From Kitasatospora sp. NBC_00374 (GTDB taxonomy: Bacteria; Actinomycetota; Actinomycetes; Streptomycetales; Streptomycetaceae): a stretch of 64,000 bases of DNA. A program made the translations under genes and the position numbers. Location of the stretch: the NCBI RefSeq assembly GCF_041434935.1, contig NZ_CP107964.1, positions 6,431,001 through 6,495,000 on the forward strand, in the 5' to 3' direction. Below the pieces are notes generated by a model that was not told where the DNA came from, did no database searches, and worked only from the letters and a program-made list of their open reading frames with translations. Shown one piece after another: positions 24,685 through 32,427 of this stretch (positions within the stretch are counted from its first letter, which is position 1; every line of letters starts with the position of its first letter).

Positions 24685-25356
24685 GTGAGCGGACTGCGGG
24701 TCGTGGTGTTCGGCGCCTCGGGGATGGTCGGCCAGGGGGTGCTGCGGGAGTGCCTGCTGGACGACCGGGTGGCGAGCGTGCTCGCCGTGGTCCGGTCCCC
24801 GCTCGGCCGCTCCCACCCCCGGCTGCGCGAGGCGGCGACGGCGGACTTCGCCGACCTGTCGCCGATCCAGGACCGGCTGGGCGGCCTCGACGCCTGCTTC
24901 TACTGCCTGGGCGTCTCGGCGATCGGGATGGACGAGCGGCAGTACACCCGGATCTCGTACGACTACCCGCTCGCGGCGGCCCGGCTGCTGCTCGACCTGA
25001 ACCCGGGGCTGACCTTCACGTACGTCACCGGGGAGGGGACCGACCGCACGGAGCGCTCCCGGGCCATGTGGGCGCGGGTCAAGGGCCGGACCGAGAACGA
25101 CCTGCTGGCGCTGGGCCCGGACACGTACATGTTCCGGCCCGGCTTCATCCAGCCGCTGTACGGGGCGCGTTCGCGGACCGGCTGGTACCGGGCCGGGTAC
25201 GCGGTGACGGCGCCGCTGCTGCCGCTGCTGCGGCGGTTCCTGCCCGACCGGGTGACCACCACCGAGACGGTGGGCCGCGCGATGCTGGCGGTCGCCCTGC
25301 GGGGTGACGCCGAGCGGGTCCTGCCGACCCGGGAGATCAACCGGCTGGGGGCGTAG
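24685..25356 (+). CDS. NAD(P)-binding epimerase/oxidoreductase
   Basis: 223 aa from the GTG at 24685, 8 nt after GGGGAG. The N-terminal Rossmann motif is VVVFGASGMVGQGVLRECL, with CFYCLGVSAIGM downstream, as in atypical short-chain/NmrA-like proteins. The classic SDR YxxxK is not clear, and a later FRPGFIQPLYG segment matches the epimerase-like family. Substrate unknown. It is monocistronic, bounded upstream by the hairpin. Confidence 0.75.
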   Translation: MSGLRVVVFGASGMVGQGVLRECLLDDRVASVLAVVRSPLGRSHPRLREAATADFADLSPIQDRLGGLDACFYCLGVSAIGMDERQYTRISYDYPLAAARLLLDLNPGLTFTYVTGEGTDRTERSRAMWARVKGRTENDLLALGPDTYMFRPGFIQPLYGARSRTGWYRAGYAVTAPLLPLLRRFLPDRVTTTETVGRAMLAVALRGDAERVLPTREINRLGA

Positions 25357-25408
25357 CCGGAGCCGGGCCGCGGCCCGGGCGCCCCACCTGCCCTTGTACC
25401 GGGGCCTC

Positions 25409-25436
25409 TTGACGAATGCTTTGCGTCACCTAATCA
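25409..25436 (+). promoter_or_regulatory. Candidate promoter of the aminopeptidase gene
   Basis: TTGACG (25409-25414) and TAATCA (25431-25436) are separated by 16 bp in an unusually AT-rich stretch, about 100 bp upstream of the ATG at 25536. Confidence 0.4.
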
Positions 25437-25535
25437 TCATGGGCGCGTCAACTTTTGTTCCACGCCGCGCCCGTACCCCAACCCGGACGCGGCGGCCCGG
25501 TCCTGTTCTGCCCCACCAGAATCTGGAGCCCCTCC

Positions 25536-26912
25536 ATGTCCGAGCCCGCCGTGCGGCGTGCGATACGGCGATCCCGTGTCCGCCGCTCCGCCGTGGCCAC
25601 AGTGGCGGTCGCCGCTGCTGCCGCCGCCACCTTCCTCGTCCCGGGCGGCGCCGCCGCCGGTACGACGACCCCTCAGGCCGCCGCGGCCGCACCGGACATC
25701 CCGGTGGCCAGCGTCAAGGCGCACCTCGCCCAGCTGCAGTCCATAGCCACCGCCAACGGCGGCAACCGGGCCCACGGCCGGGCCGGGTACAAGGCCTCGG
25801 CGGACTACGTCAAGGGCAAGCTGGACGCGGCCGGCTTCACCACCGTGCTGCAGTCCTACACCTACAACGGCGCCACCAGCTGGAACGTGATCGCGGACTG
25901 GCCGGGCGGCGACACCGCGCACACCGTCATGGTCGGCGCGCACCTGGACTCGGTCACGGGCGGGCCGGGCATCAACGACGACGGCTCCGGTTCGGCCGGC
26001 ATCCTGGAGACCGCGCTGGCCGTCTCGCGGGCCGGTCTGCAACCCGCCAAGCACCTGCGCTTCGGCTGGTGGGGCACCGAGGAGGCCGGCATGGTCGGCT
26101 CCAAGAACTACGTCAACAGCCTCTCCAGCGCCGACCGTTCGAAGATCGAGGCGTACCTCAACTTCGACATGATCGGCTCGCCGAACCCGGGCTACTTCGT
26201 CTACGACGACAACGCCGCGCTGGACACGCTGTTCCAGAACTACTTCAGCGGCCTGGGCGTCGCCACCGAGCCGGAGACCGAGGGCGACGGGCGCTCGGAC
26301 CACTCGCCGTTCAAGAACGCGGGGATCGCCGTCGGCGGCCTGTTCAGCGGCGCCGACTACACCAAGACCAGTGCCCAGGCGGCCAAGTGGGGCGGGACGG
26401 CCGGCCAGGCCTTCGACCGCTGCTACCACTCCTCCTGCGACACCTCGGCGAACATCGACGACACCGTGCTGGACCGGATGAGCGACGCCATCGCGTACGC
26501 GATCTGGACGCTCGCCGCCGGTGGCGGCACGCCGTCGCCCTCCCCCTCGCCGACCACCCCGGGCGGCAACGTCTTCGAGAACGCCGCCGACGTGGCCGTC
26601 CCGGACGCGGGCGCGGCCGTGACCTCCTCGATCACCGTCGCCGGCCGCACCGGCAACGCGCCGGCCGCCCTCCAGGTGGGCGTGGACATCAAGCACACCT
26701 GGCGCGGCGACCTGGTGATCGACCTGGTCGCGCCGGACGGCTCGACGTACCGGCTGAAGAACTCCAGCGGCAACGACTCCGCCGACAACGTCGTCACCAC
26801 CTACACGGTGAACGCCTCCGGCGAGGTCGCCAACGGCACCTGGAAGCTGAAGGTCCAGGACGTCGCGGCGCAGGACACCGGCTACATCGACAGCTGGAAG
26901 CTCACCTTCTGA
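25536..26912 (+). CDS. Secreted M28 aminopeptidase with P-domain
   Basis: 458 aa, closely resembling Streptomyces aminopeptidase S. GGAG lies 8 nt before the ATG. A signal peptide (twin-Arg-rich start then AAAAAATFLVPGGAAA) and a short propeptide precede the catalytic domain. Its co-catalytic zinc ligands appear as GAHLDS, NDDGSGSAG, TEEAGM, NFDMIG and RSDHSPF. A Thr/Pro/Ser linker (about residues 330-345) leads to a C-terminal P/Homo-B domain that often aids folding or substrate binding. It would release N-terminal residues from extracellular peptides. Confidence 0.93.
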   Translation: MSEPAVRRAIRRSRVRRSAVATVAVAAAAAATFLVPGGAAAGTTTPQAAAAAPDIPVASVKAHLAQLQSIATANGGNRAHGRAGYKASADYVKGKLDAAGFTTVLQSYTYNGATSWNVIADWPGGDTAHTVMVGAHLDSVTGGPGINDDGSGSAGILETALAVSRAGLQPAKHLRFGWWGTEEAGMVGSKNYVNSLSSADRSKIEAYLNFDMIGSPNPGYFVYDDNAALDTLFQNYFSGLGVATEPETEGDGRSDHSPFKNAGIAVGGLFSGADYTKTSAQAAKWGGTAGQAFDRCYHSSCDTSANIDDTVLDRMSDAIAYAIWTLAAGGGTPSPSPSPTTPGGNVFENAADVAVPDAGAAVTSSITVAGRTGNAPAALQVGVDIKHTWRGDLVIDLVAPDGSTYRLKNSSGNDSADNVVTTYTVNASGEVANGTWKLKVQDVAAQDTGYIDSWKLTF

Positions 26913-26926
26913 GGCGTCGTCACACC

Positions 26927-26968
26927 GGAGGGCGGGGGCGCCGGCGAGAACCGGCGCCCCCGCCCTCC
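26927..26968. terminator. Bidirectional hairpin terminator
   Basis: A perfect 18-bp stem (26927-26944 with 26951-26968) and a CGAGAA loop lie between the convergent stop codons of the aminopeptidase and the acyl-CoA dehydrogenase. It can serve both strands. Confidence 0.9.
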
Positions 26969-26975
26969 GCCGTCG

Positions 26976-28676
26976 TTACGGCTGCATCTCGTACGCGCCG
27001 CTGAGCGCCTCGACCCGGCCCCAGACCCGGGCCGCGCGCTCGGCGTCGGCGGCCGGGCGGCGGACGTGGGCGAGTGCCCAGGCGGCCTGCTCGTCGGTGG
27101 TGGAGGCCTTGCCGTGCAGCTCGGTGGCGTGCGCGGAGAAGTCCCGGACCAGCGCGTCGAAGACCTGGTCCAGCACGTCCGCGTCGAGGCCGGTCAGCTC
27201 GGCCTGCTCCAGCACCAGCTGGCCGTAGACGACCAGCGCGAACAGCTGGCCGATCTCCAGCAGGAAGTCCAGGTCCTGCTGCTGCTCGGTGCTGGGCGCG
27301 TGGGCCAGCAGCAGGGCGCAGAACCCGTCCGCCTGCTCACGGAAGCGGGCGACGTTCGGGACGTGCGCGTGCGCGTCGTACGCGGTCCGCCAGTCGTGGA
27401 AGCGGATCGCCCCCAGGCCGCGGGCCGGGCCCTGGCGGAACAGGAACTCGTCGTCGGCGGCGTCCAGCCGGCTCGGCACCGGCGCGTACTCGGCCGGGTT
27501 GAACAGGTAGTTGCCCATGAACTTGAGGATCAGCGCCAGGTTGACGTGGACCGTGCCCTCCAGCTTCGGCAGGCCGCGGATGTCCTTGGCGGCCTTGTCG
27601 AAGTAGGTGTCCGCCTCGAAGCCCTTGGCCGCGATGACGTCCCACATCAGGTCGATGACCTTCTCGCCCTCGGTGGTGACCTTCATCTTGGTCATCGGGT
27701 TGAAGAGCAGGTAGCGGCGGTCCTCGGGGGAGGCGGTGCGGAAGTAGTCCACGGCCCGGTCGCTGAACAGCTTCATCGCGATCAGGCGGGCGTACGCGTC
27801 GGTCAGCTCGCGGCGCACGTGCGGGAAGTCGGTGACCTTCTTGCCGTAGAGCACCCGGTTGTGGGCGTGCGTCACGGCCTCGTACATCGCGTGCTCGCAG
27901 ATGCCGACCGAGGCGGTGCAGAGGTTGAACTTCCCGACGTTGACGGTGTTCAGCGCGGCGTCGAAGGCGGCCTTGCCGGTGTGCAGCACGTCCTCGGCCC
28001 GGACGGGGTACTCCTCCAGGCGGAACTCGCTGACGTACATCTGCGCGTTCACCACGTTCTTGACCAGGTGGTAGGCCTCGTGGCGGCTGTCGGCGGCGAA
28101 GAAGACGTAGCCCTCGGGTCCGTCGACGTCCGAGCGGCGGCCGAAGACCGAGACCAGGCCGGCCACGTTGCCGTTGCCGATGTAGTACTTGGAGCCGGTC
28201 GCGGTGAAGCCGCCCTCGCCGTCCGGGGTGAGGATCATGTCGGTGGAGTAGATGTCGGCGCCGTGGCTGCGCTCCGACAGGCCGAAGGCCATCACGTGGC
28301 CCTCGGTCAGCAGCTTCGCGGCGCGGGCCCGGACGGCCTCGTTCTCGCTCTGCCAGACCGGGCCGAGGCCCAGGATGGTGACCTGCCAGGTGTACCAGTA
28401 GCCCAGGCCGTAGAAGCCGAGGATCTCGTTCAGCTCGGCGTTGCGCGCGGTGTCCCAGCGCTTGTCGCCGTCGGCGGAGGCGGGCGTCAGGAACTCCGCG
28501 AACAGCCCCTCCTTGGCGGCGAACTCCAGGAAGTCCGCGTACCAGGTGCGGTCGATGTAGCTGTCGATCAGCGACTTCTTGCCACGCGACTCGAACCAGT
28601 CCACGGTGGCGCGAAGGAGCCGGCGGGTCGGCTCGTCGAACTGCACGGGGTCGTAGTTGCGCGGGTTGAAGAGCAT
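26976..28676 (-). CDS. Acyl-CoA dehydrogenase/oxidase family flavoprotein
   Basis: 566 aa, larger than the usual 380-aa dehydrogenases. The FAD-binding middle region is visible as AFGLSERSHGADIYSTDM and YYIGNGNVAGLVSVFG, followed by the helical C-terminal half (DFPHVRRELTDAYARL, LPKLEGTVHVNLALILKFMGNYL). It resembles acyl-CoA oxidase-like FAD proteins found with PadR regulators in Streptomyces. It likely oxidises an acyl-CoA; chain length is unknown. It lies 39 bp downstream of padR on the same strand, so the two probably form an operon under the palindrome at 29271. Confidence 0.82.
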   Translation of the reverse strand: MLFNPRNYDPVQFDEPTRRLLRATVDWFESRGKKSLIDSYIDRTWYADFLEFAAKEGLFAEFLTPASADGDKRWDTARNAELNEILGFYGLGYWYTWQVTILGLGPVWQSENEAVRARAAKLLTEGHVMAFGLSERSHGADIYSTDMILTPDGEGGFTATGSKYYIGNGNVAGLVSVFGRRSDVDGPEGYVFFAADSRHEAYHLVKNVVNAQMYVSEFRLEEYPVRAEDVLHTGKAAFDAALNTVNVGKFNLCTASVGICEHAMYEAVTHAHNRVLYGKKVTDFPHVRRELTDAYARLIAMKLFSDRAVDYFRTASPEDRRYLLFNPMTKMKVTTEGEKVIDLMWDVIAAKGFEADTYFDKAAKDIRGLPKLEGTVHVNLALILKFMGNYLFNPAEYAPVPSRLDAADDEFLFRQGPARGLGAIRFHDWRTAYDAHAHVPNVARFREQADGFCALLLAHAPSTEQQQDLDFLLEIGQLFALVVYGQLVLEQAELTGLDADVLDQVFDALVRDFSAHATELHGKASTTDEQAAWALAHVRRPAADAERAARVWGRVEALSGAYEMQP

Positions 28677-28715
28677 GGTGTCGTCCCTGGGGTTGAGGGT
28701 CAGTGGGCTTCGGGC

Positions 28716-29258
28716 TCAGCGGGCGAGGCGGTGCAGGGTGGCGAGCACGTCGTCCAGCCAGGCGAGGGTCATCCGCTCGTACTCGATGCCGCCGCGCAGC
28801 ACCACGTGCTGCAGCTCCTGGCGGGCGTCGGGCTCGGCGTCGGCGGGGAAGTCGCGCTGCTCGCCGGCCAGGTAGCGGGCCAGCAGGGCGGCGTGCGACT
28901 CCCGGTGCCGTTCGACCTCGGAGACCAGGGCGGCGGGATCGTCGAAGGCCGCCGCCCGGATCTTCACGGCCAGCTCGTGCCGGACGGTCTCCGGCTCGAC
29001 CGGCTCGCGCAGCCACGCGGAGAGCGCGGCCCGGCCGGGGCCGGCGGCCGAGTAGACCTTCTTGTCCGGCCGGCCGTCCTGGGCGACCTCCTCGGCGGCG
29101 ATCCAGCCGTCCGTCTCCATCCGCCGCAGCACCCGGTAGATCTGCTGGTGGGTGGCGGTCCAGAAGCGGCCGATCGACCGGTCGAACCGGCGGGCCAGCT
29201 CGTAGCCGGAGCCGGGCTGCTCCAGCAGCGAGACGAGGATCGCGTGCTCCAGTGCCAT
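28716..29258 (-). CDS. PadR-family transcriptional regulator
   Basis: 180 aa. The N-terminal winged helix is MALEHAILVSLLEQPGSGYE with the PadR-type THQQIYRVLRRMETDGWI recognition helix and wing, and a C-terminal helical dimerisation domain (the Vir_Tnf/PadR_C type) follows. It is the first gene of a padR-acyl-CoA dehydrogenase unit. A perfect palindrome just upstream sits between its likely -35 and -10 elements, implying autorepression that also controls the flavoprotein. Confidence 0.88.
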   Translation of the reverse strand: MALEHAILVSLLEQPGSGYELARRFDRSIGRFWTATHQQIYRVLRRMETDGWIAAEEVAQDGRPDKKVYSAAGPGRAALSAWLREPVEPETVRHELAVKIRAAAFDDPAALVSEVERHRESHAALLARYLAGEQRDFPADAEPDARQELQHVVLRGGIEYERMTLAWLDDVLATLHRLAR

Positions 29259-29270
29259 ACCCGCATCCTG

Positions 29271-29290
29271 CTATGCAACGAGTTGCATAG
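29271..29290. promoter_or_regulatory. PadR operator palindrome
   Basis: CTATGCAACGAGTTGCATAG is a perfect 9+2+9 dyad containing the ATGCAAC/GTTGCAT half-sites typical of PadR operators. On the minus strand it separates TTGCCT from CAGGAT (18 bp), so a bound repressor would block RNA polymerase. The CAGGAT box lies 6 nt from the padR ATG. Confidence 0.75.
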
Positions 29291-29404
29291 GCAACGGCGC
29301 CGCACCGGGTTGAGACGCAACTCACGCTCGGCCGCCGGGGCCGCGCCGCCGACCTGCCGGATCCGGCCGTCGTGCCGCGCCCGTGAGTCTCAATAGGTTG
29401 ACCA

Positions 29405-29433
29405 TCGACATATGGCGACCGTGGACCTATGCT
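29405..29433 (+). promoter_or_regulatory. Leaderless promoter of second padR gene
   Basis: TCGACA (29405-29410) and TATGCT (29428-29433) are 17 bp apart, and the ATG at 29440 follows 6 nt later without a Shine-Dalgarno. ATAGGT (29393-29398) and ACCTAT (29425-29430), plus CCAT/ATGG inside, give nested dyads that may be the autoregulatory operator. Confidence 0.5.
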
Positions 29434-29439
29434 TCGATC

Positions 29440-29787
29440 ATGACAGACCGTCAACTCCAGGAGCCGACGAGGCTCGTGCTCACCGCGCTCGCCGACGCCC
29501 CCCGGCACGGCTACGCGATCATCCAGGAGGTGCTCGCCATCTCCGAGGGCCGCACCCGGCTGCGCACCGGCACCCTCTACACCGCGCTCGACCGGCTGCT
29601 CCAGCAGGGACTGGTCAGGGTCGAGAGCGAGCAGGTGGTCGGCGGACGGCTGCGCCGCACCTTCGCCCTCACCGGGCAGGGCCAGGACCTGTTGACCGAG
29701 GAGACCCGGCGGCTGCGGCTCGCCGTGGTCGAGGCCGAACGCCGGCTGGGCGGGGCCCGGCTGCGTCCGAACGGAGCGAGCGCATGA
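29440..29787 (+). CDS. PadR-family transcriptional regulator (short type)
   Basis: 115 aa, the short PadR form with only the winged helix: LVLTALADAPRHGYAIIQEV then RTGTLYTALDRLLQQGLVRV and the Arg/Gly wing GGRLRRTFALT. It is translationally coupled by an ATGA overlap to a membrane protein, a common PadR arrangement in which the regulator controls an export or permease-like partner. It is divergent from the other padR gene. Confidence 0.88.
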   Translation: MTDRQLQEPTRLVLTALADAPRHGYAIIQEVLAISEGRTRLRTGTLYTALDRLLQQGLVRVESEQVVGGRLRRTFALTGQGQDLLTEETRRLRLAVVEAERRLGGARLRPNGASA

Positions 29788-30746
29788 GCGACCAGCACAC
29801 CCCGCAGGCCGGCCGGCTGCTGATCGGGCTCTACCCGGCCCGCTACCGGGCGGCCCACGGCGAGGACATCGCCGCGACCTTCGCCGAGGCCGCCGAGGGG
29901 CTGAGCCGCCGCGCGGTGCTCCGCGAACGCCTCGACCTCGCCTCCCACGCACTGCGGCTGCGGCTGCGGATCGGCGCCACCGACCCGGCCGGCCGGGTGC
30001 TCGCCGGGGCGGTCCCGGTCGTGCTCGGGCTGCTGGCCGGGTTCTGCATGTGGGTCCTGCTGCCGGAACTGCGCGAGCTGGCCTACCGGGTCCGCCACCC
30101 CTACCCGAACCTGGGGCTGCGGGTCGCGGTCCAGTCCGTGCTGTACGCCATGGCGGCGTACCTGCCGTGGGTCCTCGTCCTCGTCGCCGTCGCGGTCGGA
30201 CGCTGGCGGCTCGCCCGGGCGCTGGCCCTGGTCGCGACCCTCCTCTGGGCGGCGCTCTCGGTGGTGTTCGGCCCGTGGACGCAGCTCCTCTACGGCGGGG
30301 TGACGCAGTGGGCGGTGCTCTGCGCCGTGGTGCTGCTCGCGCCGCCGACGCTGCTCGACCGCTCGGTGCGGGGCCGGTGGAAGGTCACCGCGGTGGCCCT
30401 CTCCTACGCCACTCTGCTGATCGTCTCGCACCGGACCGACCTCTACGGGTACTTCAGCGGCACCACCCTCCTCAACGTGTACGTGTGCTGGCCCCTGCTG
30501 GCCGCCGCGGCCGTGCTGCTCGGCCACCTCGCGGCCAGGCGCCCCGACCGTCTCCGGGCGGCCGGTGCCGGGCTGGTCGGCCTGGTCTGGCTGCTCCCCG
30601 GCCTGCTGGAGGGGTCGAGCTGGCTCCCCCGGGTGGGCCGGATGCTGACGGCCTACCTGGTCCTGGTCGGCCTCATGGTCGCGCTGGCGGCGGGTGTCCG
30701 GATGATCCGCCGGGTGCGGGGCGCCGAGCCCGCCGATCCGGCCTGA
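29784..30746 (+). CDS. PadR-coupled multi-pass membrane protein
   Basis: 320 aa with about seven hydrophobic segments after a cytosolic N-terminus. The N-terminal motif LLIGLYPARYRAAHGEDI is typical of membrane proteins encoded with short PadR regulators in actinobacteria. No transporter signature is obvious. The ATG overlaps the padR stop by 4 nt, so its product is made in step with the regulator. Function is unknown. Confidence 0.75.
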   Translation: MSDQHTPQAGRLLIGLYPARYRAAHGEDIAATFAEAAEGLSRRAVLRERLDLASHALRLRLRIGATDPAGRVLAGAVPVVLGLLAGFCMWVLLPELRELAYRVRHPYPNLGLRVAVQSVLYAMAAYLPWVLVLVAVAVGRWRLARALALVATLLWAALSVVFGPWTQLLYGGVTQWAVLCAVVLLAPPTLLDRSVRGRWKVTAVALSYATLLIVSHRTDLYGYFSGTTLLNVYVCWPLLAAAAVLLGHLAARRPDRLRAAGAGLVGLVWLLPGLLEGSSWLPRVGRMLTAYLVLVGLMVALAAGVRMIRRVRGAEPADPA

Positions 30747-30774
30747 GCCGTTCGCGGCCCGGCACAATGGCGGC

Positions 30775-31806
30775 GTGATCGATGACGCGGAGCTGCTGCG
30801 GTGGCGGATGCACGCCCAGTTCGCCGACGGCTCGCCGGACGTGGCCCGGGCGGCCCGCCGCTGCGCCGGGGTCCAGGCCCAGGACGCCGGCGCGGCGCGG
30901 TTGGCGCTGCGGGCCCGCGGGGTCGCCGGGCCGGACGCGGTGCGGGCCGCGTACGAGTCCGGCGAGGTGGTCACCACCTGGCTGATGCGCGGCACCCTGC
31001 ACCTGGTGCCGGCCGAGGACGCCGCCGGGATGCTGACGCTGTTCCGGGAGCGCAACCTGGCCGCCGGTGCGCGCCGCCGCCGCGAACTCGGGCTGACCGA
31101 GGAGCTGTGTGCGCGGGCGCTGGCCGCCGCCCCCGCGGTGCTCGACCCGCCGCCGAGCCGGGCGGACCTGATCGCGCGGCTGCGCGGGCACGGCGTCCCG
31201 GTGGAGCCGGCCGGGCAGGCTCCCGCGCATCTGACGGCGTTCCTCGCGGCGCACGGCGTGCTCTGCCGCGGTGCCGACGCGGCCCCGCGCGAGCCCGGGT
31301 ACCGGCCGGTGCCGCCCGGTCGCGAGTTCGCCGTCGAGGAGCTGGCCCGTGGCTACCTCGGGGCGTTCGGCCCGGCCGGCCCGGCGGACTTCGCGGCCTG
31401 GGCGGGGCTGGCCCCGGCGGTGGCGCGGCGCGCCTTCGAGGCGGCGGGGGCGGTCGAGGTGCTGCCGGGCCTGGCCGCCCTGCCGGGCGCGGCGCCGCCG
31501 GCGCCGGGCCCGCCGCTGGTGCGGCTGCTCGGCCCGTACGACACGTACCTGCTCGGCTACCGCTCCCGGGAGCTGATGCTGGACCCCGCGCGGACGAAGC
31601 TGATCAACGCCGGGGGCGGGGTGGTCCGGCCCGCGCTGGTGGTGGACGGGCGGGTGCTGGGGACCTGGCGGCGGGCGGCGGGCGAGCTGCTGGTGGAGGT
31701 CTTCGAGCCGCTGCCGGCGACCGTCCGGGCTGGGCTGGAGGAGGAGGCCGGAGCGCTGCGGGCCTTCCTGTGCGAGGCACTTCCGCTGAGGGTGGAGGAA
31801 GTGTAG
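30775..31806 (+). CDS. AlkZ-like winged-helix DNA glycosylase family protein
   Basis: 343 aa from the GTG at 30775. The HTH_42/AlkZ family hallmark QxQ is present as GVQAQDAGAARLALRAR near residues 37-53, followed by VTTWLMRGTLHLV and the C-terminal GPYDTYLLGYR and INAGGGVVRPALVVDG segments. Related proteins excise interstrand crosslinks or bulky alkyl adducts; whether this one does is inference. CACAAT lies 7 nt upstream of the GTG with no Shine-Dalgarno, so the mRNA is probably leaderless. Confidence 0.82.
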   Translation: MIDDAELLRWRMHAQFADGSPDVARAARRCAGVQAQDAGAARLALRARGVAGPDAVRAAYESGEVVTTWLMRGTLHLVPAEDAAGMLTLFRERNLAAGARRRRELGLTEELCARALAAAPAVLDPPPSRADLIARLRGHGVPVEPAGQAPAHLTAFLAAHGVLCRGADAAPREPGYRPVPPGREFAVEELARGYLGAFGPAGPADFAAWAGLAPAVARRAFEAAGAVEVLPGLAALPGAAPPAPGPPLVRLLGPYDTYLLGYRSRELMLDPARTKLINAGGGVVRPALVVDGRVLGTWRRAAGELLVEVFEPLPATVRAGLEEEAGALRAFLCEALPLRVEEV

Positions 31807-31835
31807 ATGAAAAATCGGACATAAGGGTCGAATAA

Positions 31836-31862
31836 GTGTGATATCAGGTCCATAGTGGGTAG
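31836..31862 (+). promoter_or_regulatory. Possible sigma-B-type promoter of SPW gene
   Basis: GTGTG (31836-31840), 16 bp, then GGGTAG (31857-31862) fits the Streptomyces stress-sigma pattern GNNTN-N14-16-GGGTA(C/T) except at the last base. It lies about 40 bp upstream of the start codon. Confidence 0.3.
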
Positions 31863-31904
31863 TGACCATGCGCCTGCCGGTCCCGATCTGAGGAGGTGGT
31901 CCCG

Positions 31905-32348
31905 GTGTCGACCCAGTTGCCCATGGGCATGGAGCACCACCCGGACATCCTGGAATTGCGTGAGCACTACGAGCGGGCCGCGGCCACCCCGCGCGCCCAG
32001 GCGGTCGAGGCACTGGCCATGCTGGCCGGCCTCTTCCTGGCGATCTCCCCGTGGGTGGTCGGATTCTCCGGCTTCTCCGCGCTGACCATCAGCAACCTGG
32101 TCCTCGGGTTGGCCTTCACCGTCCTGATGGCGGGCTACGGCTCCGCGTACGAGCGCACCCACGCCCGCGCGTGGGCCTGCCTCGCCATCGGTGCCTGGAC
32201 CTGTCTCGCCCCCTGGTGGACGGTGGGCAGTGAGGCCGTCTTCCGGACGATCCTCACCAACCTCGTCGTGGGCGGTCTGATGATCTGCCTGTCGCTGGGA
32301 GCGATCTCCATGGCCGGTTCCCCGTTGCGCCGTGATGGCGGCAGCTGA
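31905..32348 (+). CDS. SPW repeat membrane protein
   Basis: 147 aa from the GTG at 31905, 8 nt after GAGGAGG. Four hydrophobic helices are present, and the SPW motif appears in FLAISPWVVGFSG, with a second, partial version (CLAPWWTVG) in the other half. The SPW repeat family is common in actinomycetes and often stress-induced, but its function is not known. It is convergent with fumC and ends before a strong hairpin. Confidence 0.85.
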   Translation: MSTQLPMGMEHHPDILELREHYERAAATPRAQAVEALAMLAGLFLAISPWVVGFSGFSALTISNLVLGLAFTVLMAGYGSAYERTHARAWACLAIGAWTCLAPWWTVGSEAVFRTILTNLVVGGLMICLSLGAISMAGSPLRRDGGS

Positions 32349-32357
32349 GTGAGAGCT

Positions 32358-32396
32358 GTCCGGCCGGTGCGTGCATGGGCGCCGCACCGGCCGGAC
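32358..32396. terminator. Bidirectional hairpin between SPW gene and fumC
   Basis: GTCCGGCCGGTGCG (32358-32371) pairs perfectly with 32383-32396 over an 11-nt loop between two convergent stop codons. Confidence 0.8.
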
Positions 32397-32427
32397 TCGT
32401 GTCCCCGGCCGCCAGCCGGCGGTCCGG

